Below, one piece after another: positions 1-5,571 of a stretch of 6,585 nucleotides of DNA. This stretch comes from Holosporaceae bacterium (lineage in GTDB: Bacteria; Pseudomonadota; Alphaproteobacteria; UBA3830). Under the pieces are notes generated by a model. It had not been told where the DNA came from. It ran no database searches and saw only the letters and a program-made list of their open reading frames with translations. Positions within the stretch are counted from its first letter, which is position 1, and every line of letters begins with the position of its first letter. The stretch covers positions 1-6,585 of the forward strand of contig JAITAC010000017.1 of the NCBI GenBank assembly GCA_031284345.1, written 5' to 3'. A program made the position numbers and the translations under genes.

Positions 1-125
1 CAAAATGGGATCTGGTATAAGACCAGATTCCATCAGCGATTAGCCATTGTCCGTCTGGCAGCGCTTGGTACAGAGCGCCTTCCGAAAACAGTTTGGCTAA
101 TTCAAAATGGGATCTGGTATAAGAC
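1..125. repeat. 102-bp-period tandem duplication (about 1.2 copies), cut by the window edge
   Basis: A 23-bp stretch beginning caaaatgggatctgg is present identically at 1-23 and 103-125, giving a period of 102 bp (34 codons). The interval between them is open on both strands: frame 1 on the plus strand reads through to a stop near 138, and a minus-strand frame runs without a stop from an ATG at 127 off the left edge, giving a 34-residue repeated peptide with the core ALPDGQWLIADGIW. A diverged copy of part of the unit lies at 6312-6396. Comparing the two gives no excess of third-codon changes in any frame, so I treat this as non-coding repeat DNA, while noting that a partial repeat-protein gene extending leftwards cannot be excluded. 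Confidence 0.7.
38..122 (+). repeat. 85-bp repeat module M1, left copy
   Basis: This stretch aligns without gaps to 6312-6396. By my count 62 of 85 positions match, with the strongest identity in the last 20 bases (19 of 20). It is part of the 102-bp tandem unit at the left edge. The lack of indels with clear base divergence suggests an old repeat whose length has been kept. Confidence 0.7.
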
Positions 126-165
126 ATCAACTTCCCATTAGACTTCTTCAAAACGCCGTTCTCCC

Positions 166-204
166 CTTATCACCCTACGGGCTACTGCAGGCCTTGATTC
201 TGAG
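166..204 (+). repeat. 39-bp repeat module M2, left copy
   Basis: It aligns without gaps to 5943-5981 with 27 of 39 matches, concentrated in the first 15 bases, which begin cttatcacc and continue tacgg. Both copies lie upstream of a copy of the ~130-bp repeat on the plus strand, which supports common descent of the two flanking blocks. Both can be read as a peptide beginning LSPYG, but no start, ribosome binding site or longer frame supports coding. Confidence 0.5.
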
Positions 205-206
205 AC

Positions 207-375
207 TTATCTCCCATATTTATTCCACATATTTATTCCACATATTTATTCCACATATTTATTCCCCATATTTATTCCACATATTTATTCCACATATTTA
301 TTTCCCATATTTATTTTCCATATTTATTCCGCATATTTATTTCCCATATTTATTCCACATATTTATTATATATAT
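207..375. repeat. Minisatellite: 13 units of 13 bp
   Basis: Thirteen consecutive 13-bp units can be laid out exactly from 207 to 375. The commonest unit is ttattccacatat; variants differ at one to a few positions (for example ttattccccatat at 259-271, ttatttcccatat at 298-310 and 337-349), and the first and last units are the most diverged. The array is very AT-rich, and its strands are biased: the plus strand is pyrimidine-rich around TTATTCC. An open frame of 113 codons crosses it on the plus strand (107-448), but its sequence is only the minisatellite read in rotating phase, giving a low-complexity Phe/Ile/Tyr/Pro peptide. It sits directly upstream of the first ~130-bp repeat. Confidence 0.95.
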
Positions 376-384
376 AGTCCCTCC

Positions 385-514
385 CGTGGCGCGCGACATC
401 AATTCCCACACCTATCATAGTAGCAAAAATATCTTAAAAATTAGTTAATTTATAGAAAAATTTCGCCGTTAACGGAAATTTTACATTTTTCTGCTATTAT
501 GGTAATTGGTGGAA
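385..514 (+). repeat. ~130-bp dispersed repeat M3, copy A
   Basis: The copy starts at cgtggcgcgcg and ends at ggtaattggtggaa. It is the most diverged of the three copies, differing mainly in the first 40 bp. Shared landmarks are the tatcatagtagcaaaaa block, TTAA-N7-TTAA at 434-448, the perfect palindrome CCGTTAACGG at 466-475, the stretch ggaaattttacattttt, and TATTATGGTAATTGGTGGAA at the end. TG at 492-493 followed by TATTAT at 495-500 resembles an extended -10 element on the plus strand, without a convincing -35. It lies in the same orientation as the other two copies. No terminal inverted repeats, target-site duplications or coding frame were found. Confidence 0.92.
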
Positions 515-567
515 GAGGCACCGGCGCACAACTAGGCGAAGAGGAGGGGGAAAAATATGTGAAATAA
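499..567 (+). other. 22-codon open frame starting inside repeat copy A (doubtful)
   Basis: The ATG at the end of the repeat opens a frame beginning MVIGGRGTGAQLGEEEG and stopping at 565-567. In copy B the equivalent ATG (6138) opens a 78-codon frame beginning MVIGGKCVGAQL, so the first five residues and the GAQL motif are shared beyond the well conserved part of the repeat. No ribosome binding site lies at a usable distance, and the composition of the continuation (runs of Glu/Gly or Arg/Lys) follows purine-rich DNA. I list it as a conserved curiosity, not as a gene. Confidence 0.15.
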
Positions 568-731
568 GCTTCAGAATCAAAATGTTCCAGACCACCTAGG
601 CGATAAGCACTCTTCCTGTATTCTGTTGCTAATCCGCTTCTCGAAGCTCCTCGTACATCAAGTACGCTGCGGTTCTGCGAAACGTCTTTCCTAAAAAATC
701 CTCGAAATTATTTAGCTCCAAAGGAAATTTA
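568..731. other. Non-coding stretch with imperfect palindrome (643-675)
   Basis: This 164-bp stretch lies downstream of the last minus-strand gene. At 643-656 and 662-675 there are 14-nt arms that pair at 10 of 14 positions around a 5-nt centre, with a perfect CGTAC/GTACG core. A second weak AT-only hairpin (691-699 pairing with 707-715, one mismatch, 7-nt loop) could act in ending transcription of the 732-1322 gene, but neither has the GC stem followed by a T run of a classical terminator. The minus strand reads as an open peptide containing TFRRTAAYLMYEELREAD before a stop, with no start or ribosome binding site. Confidence 0.4.
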
Positions 732-1322
732 TTATTTATTCGGTGACTCTTTTTTATTCTCGGTTTCTTCGTTCTTGAGACTATCTATCATTTTTATATA
801 TTCTTCCAACTCTATCCGATAGTTGGCGATGAGTTCTTTTACATCAGCTAGCTGATTTTTCGTAACATATCCATCAGAAATGAATGCAAAAATAAGTGTA
901 TATTTTTGAACGTTTTCTTCAAATAAAATCATGGTCTTCCCGCATTTCCCGGCAAAATATTTTTCGTTCAGAGATTTCGTCGAATCATTTTTGTCTTGCG
1001 CCGTGGCAAAATGAAAATTTGCTTTTGTGCATTTTTCCGTAAATAAATTTATGTTGCAGGGAATTTTCGGAAGCGGTTTCGTGGAATTTTGCAAAAATAC
1101 AAAAACGGCTGTCCCGGCTGCATTAAAAGTAGATTCGGCCGGCCATAATGCCGCAATCAATCCATTATCTCCGCGAAATGTTCTATATCCCCAGCCATTC
1201 GGACATTTGATGACAAACACTCCTTCGCCGGTATAATTATTGTCCGGCGTATCTATGGGAATTGCCTTTGTTCCAAATGCAAAAAGCAGCAATGTGACAA
1301 TAACGCATAATATTCTAGACAT
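732..1322 (-). CDS. Small secreted four-cysteine protein, function unknown
   Basis: The 196-residue product is not a family I can name. Residues 1-20 form a typical Sec signal peptide: a basic start (MSR), a hydrophobic core (CVIVTLLLFAFG) and a probable signal peptidase I site after TKA. The mature part has a compact central region with aromatic and glycine-rich patches (PNGWGYRTF at 41-49, AALWP at 57-61, TAVFVFLQN at 71-79). Four cysteines fall at about 40, 89, 98 and 127; an even number in an exported protein suggests disulfides. The last 45 residues are highly charged and probably helical, ending in a Glu/Lys/Asn tail. The ATG start is supported by GAGGAAG at 1325-1331. It is the last of four co-directional genes, 180 bp after the DUF2339 gene, and may use its own promoter. 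A DsbA-family oxidoreductase two genes upstream would be a natural partner for its folding; that is inference. Location is likely the periplasm or outside the cell. Confidence 0.8.
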   Translation of the reverse strand: MSRILCVIVTLLLFAFGTKAIPIDTPDNNYTGEGVFVIKCPNGWGYRTFRGDNGLIAALWPAESTFNAAGTAVFVFLQNSTKPLPKIPCNINLFTEKCTKANFHFATAQDKNDSTKSLNEKYFAGKCGKTMILFEENVQKYTLIFAFISDGYVTKNQLADVKELIANYRIELEEYIKMIDSLKNEETENKKESPNK

Positions 1323-1502
1323 AACTTCCTCATTTTATTTTGTAATTTTATCAAATAAAAGTAAAAAAATAATGAATAAAAACAATGTTTATGGTAAATT
1401 TTGTGTTTTGGCAAAAATATTTTTTTGCGAAAAAATCACTTGCTTCCTAATGTAGGCCTGGATCTGCTGGGCGATCAATATTGCTGCACTGAAAGAGTTA
1501 TT
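1323..1502 (-). other. 180-bp intergenic gap before the secreted-protein gene
   Basis: The part next to the gene is extremely AT-rich. It contains GCAAAAA/TTTTTGC, a perfect 7-bp inverted repeat with a 4-nt loop at 1411-1428, without a following T run on either strand. On the minus strand TTGCCA (1409-1414) matches the -35 consensus at five of six bases, but the best -10 at a suitable distance (CATAAA, 1388-1393, spacer 15) is poor, so a promoter here is only a suggestion. The stretch 1450-1500 is richer in GC and reads open on the plus strand (WICWAINIAALKEL), possibly a relic; I found no gene to assign it to. Confidence 0.35.
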
Positions 1503-4500
1503 CTATTTAGCCGCGATTTTGGGACGGCGTATGATATTAACAGTTATTAAAATCAAACCGATCCCCAAAAATACCAGAGCTTTAGTTAGAAAATCTTGGC
1601 TATATAAGTCGTATAATATTACTCTTAGACATAACAGTCCCGTAAATATTATTGATATGTTTTTAAATCCTGGATTTCTTAGGCGTATGCCTATGATGAA
1701 TAACGCAAAACACTCCACAAGCCACAAAAACGATAGTAGAACATGGGAAAAACCATTGTATATGAAGAGCGCAATCGCGATTAGTAGTGGATATAGCAAA
1801 GCTTCAACATAATATTTGATAATTATTCTGTGAGACTTTAGCAATAATTTCATGGAGACTGGGATTAATATGCCCTCAAATTTCTGCTGTTTTTCGAGGG
1901 TAAACATCACGAATCCCGCTAATATTGACGTGGCTACGACGTTCATTATAAGAAATTTACTGCCCAACGTCGAAAATAATTCCCGGCCGTAAAAACAGGT
2001 GATAAATACCATATGAATCAATGATAAGAAATAGAAGAAATAAGAATACAATCGGATCCTATGAATATACGGCGTCCTGAGCACAGAAAAATAGCATCCA
2101 AAGGCCACTAGCGGCCAAATCAATATTTGGTATGTTAGCGATACTTCACGAATTGCACAGATAATTCCTAAAATCAAAAGCATCTCCAGCAACCAATTGG
2201 CTTGTTTCCCGTTGTTTTGATTTTCGCTGCTTATCCAATAGGCGATGACGCCCAACAGAAATAATTCCGCTAATATTCGCAATTTTATTTCGGCAAAAGC
2301 AATGAAATTATCGCTGATATCCCATACAAAAAATCTTATCAGAGACAATAATATTCCCGCTAATCCAATATATAGAAGTAGCTCGCAAATTGCCTTTTCT
2401 GGTATTAGTGTTGTTGGATCCGCGGTTTGAGCACTCGCGTCCGAAGAGTGCATTGCGGCTTCGCGCGACGATCCAGCTCCAGCTGTCGTCTGCGCTTCTT
2501 TCTCAGAATTTCCCGAAAAACCGAGCTTCTGAATAATTTCCGGCTGCACCACTCCAGAATCACGAAAAATTTTTGGTTTTGGAGGCAATTCTTTTTGAAA
2601 ATCAGGTGTTTTTGACGCCATTTGCCTAACGTAATTTCTCATCATGCAGATTAACAGCGATGTAAATAGCCAACCGATTCCAATTCCAACTGGATTTATG
2701 TCTTTTATATAGGAGTAGATGCTTATGATTAGTGTCAGCCACAAAAGTAATAGCGAAGGCAACGTTCGAATGCGGTCATCATTCAGAGCGTTGCTTAGTG
2801 GATTTTTTTCGCTATTGAGCCATAATCTCTTGTTTTCTTTGCGAATGCTAAAGTAGAGGTCACAGGCCGCTATCATTAGGGCAAATAGCAATACTCGGAT
2901 ATTGTATAATGGTGGCGTCTGCGCATAGTTGTAGATTTTGTAGATCCAAATGAAACCACCGGCGGAAATCGCCAATATGGACAAACAATTCGTAATGTAA
3001 TCATCTGCCCGATGACGCAAAATCACCACATAGCAACACAAACTAATAGCCACCAGGGATAAAATTAAACAATAGGGCATGAGGCAAAACGCGACGTATA
3101 CCCAAATCACCGAAATTAGACACAGCGGCAGCACAAAAAACGTTAAAAATTGCTTGCCTATACAGAAGGATATCTGTTTGTCAATCGCGTTCTTTTCCAA
3201 TAGTGGATATAACGCATATAGCATAACAGAATGCAAAGCAAACGCATAAATAAATCTCAGCGATACCTGATGTTCCGCTATAAAACATTCTTTTAGATTA
3301 TATGTGGCAAGTAGCGCGTATCCGACTAGAATGAATAAATTTATTATGCGAAAAATATATTTTTCCTGCGCCCAAGATAGGAAATATAAAAAAATTGTGC
3401 CCACTGATATCGCCAATAGCATTATTTCCGGAATCTCAACACCGTATGCCGACAGACAAAAGCAGGCCATCATTAGCAAAATAAAAGAAACAATTTTATC
3501 GCAAATGTGCAGCCATGTGGTATTATTTTTCAGAGCATACGCGGAAATGGCATAGGTTATTCCAGTACCTGTCAAAAGAAGAATTATATTTATGCCGGGA
3601 TTAATTAAATGAAGCGATAAATTGACACCGAAGCAAATCCAAAGTATAACTCGTGCCGTTAGCGCTTTGGCGTCATTTGGAGGCGTCTCATAGCTTATTT
3701 GGTAATGAATGGCGAGCGAAATCATGCCGACAATGATGCAGGTCACCAGAGACGGAATTGGCGCAAATGCAAATGACCGCGTCCAGAAAAAATGTATCAA
3801 GGTGTAGAGCAGTGTAGTTAGGATAAGATACATGTTCCATCTGTGTTCATTCAGAGCCATAAAAAGACCAACGGAGGCAATGGTCGAGGCAATCACAAAT
3901 GACGCATATGCGAAAGGAATCATACTCATGGCCACCAAACCAAACGCCGTGTGTATGCAGGCCGACGCCTGTGCTTTACTTTTCAAACCAATGGCCATAT
4001 TTATAAAAATACTAAATATTACAAAGCTGGACGCTAGACCGTTGGAACAAAATTTCATGGATGGCACGCTCGCCGACGCCACGCAACCGGTCAATAATAT
4101 AATTCCACTGACACTCTCCAGACACGTGGAAACGCGGCGCCATTCTTTTTTATCTATATAAAAATAATTGACCACATAAATTATTAGTGCCGAAGTACAT
4201 GTCAATAGAAAACGTCCAATGGCGTTCAGCGCTATGGCGGCAGACACAAATAAAAATATTACACCGGCTGTAATTGCTGCAATTCCCACGATTCCCGAAA
4301 TATTTATTGCAAAATATTTTTCTAACTGATGAATAAAAAAGTACTCGGATTCGTCGTCGCTATCTGGTATATTGTTTTCTGATATGGGAAGATTTTTTTG
4401 CGCATTAATGGGAAAAACTTCACTTTTGGCGACGTCATTTTTTGCGACGTCACTTTTGGTAGCGCCATCGGGCTGTGTGGAGCCGTCCGGTTTCATGGCG

Positions 4501-4700
4501 TTGTCAAATTCCGTGGCGTCAACGGATACCGTTTCGGCATTCTTAATGGGAGCATTTTTCAGCTGATTAATTCCCACCAGCAGCGTATCGATTTTCTGCG
4601 AAAGCTGAAGAATTTTCTTTTTGCAAAAAAATACTCCCAAAACAGCGATTATGCACGTTAAGAAAAAAATAATTATTAAAATTTGTTCCATATTTGGCAT
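1503..4700 (-). CDS. DUF2339 family polytopic membrane protein, about 1065 residues
   Basis: A giant inner-membrane protein with roughly 30 predicted membrane segments; the DUF2339 family has no established function. Numbering from a GTG at 4721, residues 13-33 form an N-terminal anchor, 35-55 a short coiled-coil-like helix (KKKILQLSQKIDTLL), and 60-125 a polar linker with a small repeat. A first block of helices runs from about 140 to 694. It opens with GIVGIAAITAGVIFLFVS, like the start of the family's core. A hydrophilic loop spans 700-775, and a second helix block runs from 778 to 1063. The C-terminal stretch LRVILYDLYSQDFLTKALVF followed by a glycine-containing helix fits the conserved DUF2339 ending well. 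I place the start at the ATG at 4700 (residue 8), 5 bp after the DsbA stop, rather than the overlapping GTG; an ATG at 4691 is also possible. None has a strong ribosome binding site: GGAG (4714-4717) is 13 nt from the ATG at 4700, so translational coupling to the DsbA gene is likely. In many alphaproteobacteria I would expect smc after the DsbA gene, so its place here is unusual. Confidence 0.85.
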   Translation of the reverse strand: MPNMEQILIIIFFLTCIIAVLGVFFCKKKILQLSQKIDTLLVGINQLKNAPIKNAETVSVDATEFDNAMKPDGSTQPDGATKSDVAKNDVAKSEVFPINAQKNLPISENNIPDSDDESEYFFIHQLEKYFAINISGIVGIAAITAGVIFLFVSAAIALNAIGRFLLTCTSALIIYVVNYFYIDKKEWRRVSTCLESVSGIILLTGCVASASVPSMKFCSNGLASSFVIFSIFINMAIGLKSKAQASACIHTAFGLVAMSMIPFAYASFVIASTIASVGLFMALNEHRWNMYLILTTLLYTLIHFFWTRSFAFAPIPSLVTCIIVGMISLAIHYQISYETPPNDAKALTARVILWICFGVNLSLHLINPGINIILLLTGTGITYAISAYALKNNTTWLHICDKIVSFILLMMACFCLSAYGVEIPEIMLLAISVGTIFLYFLSWAQEKYIFRIINLFILVGYALLATYNLKECFIAEHQVSLRFIYAFALHSVMLYALYPLLEKNAIDKQISFCIGKQFLTFFVLPLCLISVIWVYVAFCLMPYCLILSLVAISLCCYVVILRHRADDYITNCLSILAISAGGFIWIYKIYNYAQTPPLYNIRVLLFALMIAACDLYFSIRKENKRLWLNSEKNPLSNALNDDRIRTLPSLLLLWLTLIISIYSYIKDINPVGIGIGWLFTSLLICMMRNYVRQMASKTPDFQKELPPKPKIFRDSGVVQPEIIQKLGFSGNSEKEAQTTAGAGSSREAAMHSSDASAQTADPTTLIPEKAICELLLYIGLAGILLSLIRFFVWDISDNFIAFAEIKLRILAELFLLGVIAYWISSENQNNGKQANWLLEMLLILGIICAIREVSLTYQILIWPLVAFGCYFSVLRTPYIHRIRLYSYFFYFLSLIHMVFITCFYGRELFSTLGSKFLIMNVVATSILAGFVMFTLEKQQKFEGILIPVSMKLLLKSHRIIIKYYVEALLYPLLIAIALFIYNGFSHVLLSFLWLVECFALFIIGIRLRNPGFKNISIIFTGLLCLRVILYDLYSQDFLTKALVFLGIGLILITVNIIRRPKIAAK
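2431..2451. repeat. Inverted repeat within the GC-rich loop of the DUF2339 gene
   Basis: GCACTC at 2431-2436 pairs perfectly with GAGTGC at 2446-2451 around a 9-nt centre. It lies in the coding region for the hydrophilic loop (about residues 735-770, Ala/Ser/Thr/Glu-rich). By direct count 44 of the 70 bases at 2431-2500 are G or C, far above the surrounding gene. The loop sits between the two helix blocks and may be a tolerated insertion. Confidence 0.45.
4421..4465. repeat. Three 15-bp in-frame tandem repeats in the DUF2339 gene
   Basis: Three consecutive 15-bp units (4421-4435, 4436-4450, 4451-4465) share cacttttggcgacgt with a few changes. They encode five-residue repeats of the type ATKSD, VAKND, VAKSE in the polar linker after the N-terminal anchor. 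Copy number could vary between strains without a frameshift. Confidence 0.75.
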
Positions 4701-4705
4701 GTAAT

Positions 4706-5482
4706 TTAATCCACTCCACACATATCGGCCAATTTTTTGCAGGTTATCATTCCCTGATGCGTTTTTCCATTGACAATAAATGCCGGCATCGATGCTAATT
4801 TTAGCTCGTGTATGGCTCTTTGCTGTTCTTTCATTAAGCCAGCCTGTGTTCTGTGATTTTCAATGCACTTATCAATGTCATGCGGAGAATATTTCTGTGA
4901 AATGAAAATTTTTTTTAAAAATCCCTGAGGATCTTCTGATTTCATCCATTTCTGTTGCTGCGAGAAAATGGCGTGATAAATACTGGTAATTTTATCAATG
5001 GATTGCCCGCCCAAACATCTGGTAAGTGTCGCCGACTCCAGAGCTCCCAGATCGTCAAGATAACATCTCAGATACATCTTTACTTTTCCGGTATCAATGT
5101 AGAGTTTCTTGAACTTCGGAAATTCCTCCAGGTGAAATATTCTGCAGTGGGGACAGGTAAACGACGTATACATTACCAGCGTTACGGGCGCATTATCTTG
5201 GCCCAAAACAACTTCTTTCAGTTTAAATTCGTCCGGAAACTGCAGTTTCGCTAGATTTGCCGCAAATGATGCTTCGGAGCTTTCTTCTGCATCGTCGGAA
5301 ACATAGGCGTCTTCTCCGACCCAATCATCTGCTGCAACGTATTTATCCGGGATGTTGCAACTAGCCAATAGCAATGCAAAGATAAAAAATAAAAACGCTT
5401 GAAGATTAGTAATTTTTTCTTCTACACACACCGGAAGCGCCCTCCGAAAGCATGACTTTGTTCTTTTTTTTAAAAGCTCCAT
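4706..5482 (-). CDS. DsbA-family thiol:disulfide oxidoreductase, predicted lipoprotein
   Basis: A thioredoxin-fold oxidoreductase expected to introduce or reshuffle disulfides in exported proteins in the periplasm. Counting from the ATG at 5482, the protein has 258 residues. It begins with a long basic N-region, then a hydrophobic stretch (LQAFLFFIFALLL) ending in LASC at 39-42, a good lipobox, so the mature protein is probably lipid-anchored. An acidic linker (about 50-75) leads to the catalytic domain: APVTLVMYTSFTCPHCRIF carries the CPHC active site at 110-113, as in classic DsbA, and SMPAFIVNG at 231-239 supplies the cis-proline loop. Five further cysteines follow the active site (about 140, 156, 206, 248 and 255), more than the family needs. 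A frame extension to a TTG at 5530 exists, but the ATG at 5482 has AGGA six bases upstream and gives the better signal peptide. It lies 89 bp after the DUF721 gene and 5 bp before the DUF2339 gene. The DUF721-DsbA order is conserved in many alphaproteobacteria. Length and motifs suit the Thioredoxin_4/DsbA group. Confidence 0.92.
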   Translation of the reverse strand: MELLKKRTKSCFRRALPVCVEEKITNLQAFLFFIFALLLASCNIPDKYVAADDWVGEDAYVSDDAEESSEASFAANLAKLQFPDEFKLKEVVLGQDNAPVTLVMYTSFTCPHCRIFHLEEFPKFKKLYIDTGKVKMYLRCYLDDLGALESATLTRCLGGQSIDKITSIYHAIFSQQQKWMKSEDPQGFLKKIFISQKYSPHDIDKCIENHRTQAGLMKEQQRAIHELKLASMPAFIVNGKTHQGMITCKKLADMCGVD

Positions 5483-5488
5483 TTTGTT

Positions 5489-5492
5489 TCCT
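5489..5492 (-). promoter_or_regulatory. Ribosome binding site that fixes the DsbA gene start
   Basis: AGGA on the minus strand, six bases before the ATG at 5482. The alternative upstream TTG at 5530 has no comparable site, and starting there would add 16 residues ahead of the signal peptide. Confidence 0.7.
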
Positions 5493-5532
5493 AAGATAGC
5501 TAGAAAAATTCTACACGATCTCTGCCTCAATC

Positions 5533-5554
5533 ATTAAAGCAAAAATTCTTTAAT
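5533..5554 (-). other. Small AT-rich hairpin between the DUF721 and DsbA genes
   Basis: ATTAAAG (5533-5539) pairs perfectly with CTTTAAT (5548-5554) around an 8-nt loop. The stem is AT-rich and weak; on the minus strand it follows the DUF721 stop by less than 20 bases. It could modestly affect read-through or message stability, but it is not a convincing terminator. Confidence 0.3.
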
Positions 5555-5564
5555 CTTTGGTTAA
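5550..5564. promoter_or_regulatory. CtrA-type motif TTAA-N7-TTAA upstream of the DsbA gene
   Basis: The plus strand reads TTAATCTTTGGTTAA; the minus strand reads TTAACCAAAGATTAA, whose TTAACC half resembles the CtrA consensus used by alphaproteobacteria. The same spacing recurs in every copy of the ~130-bp repeat. In DNA this rich in A and T such a motif can arise by chance, so the call is tentative. Confidence 0.35.
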
Positions 5565-5571
5565 TTTTGCG

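Noticed and set aside
207..375. Possible replication origin, from 13-bp repeats and DnaA-box-like TTATTCCACA
   Set aside because: Each unit has an extra T that breaks the DnaA box, no intact TTATCCACA was noticed in the array, and no origin-associated genes are present.
107..448. 113-codon plus-strand frame, Phe/Ile/Tyr/Pro-rich
   Set aside because: It is the 13-bp minisatellite translated in rotating phase plus part of the dispersed repeat; there is no ribosome binding site and no protein-like composition.
385..514. CRISPR array made of the repeats
   Set aside because: The repeats are about 130 bp, only three in number, unevenly spaced and modular; this is not the short repeat and spacer pattern.
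1411..1428. Rho-independent terminator for the DUF2339 gene
   Set aside because: The 7-bp stem is nearly all A-T and is not followed by a T run on the minus strand.
1450..1500. Gene relic reading WICWAINIAALKEL on the plus strand
   Set aside because: It is too short to identify, with no flanking homology or start; kept only as a remark in the intergenic entry.
4706..5530. Longer DsbA-family start at TTG 5530
   Set aside because: TTG has no supporting ribosome binding site, and the added residues would bury the lipoprotein signal peptide; ATG 5482 has AGGA at six bases.
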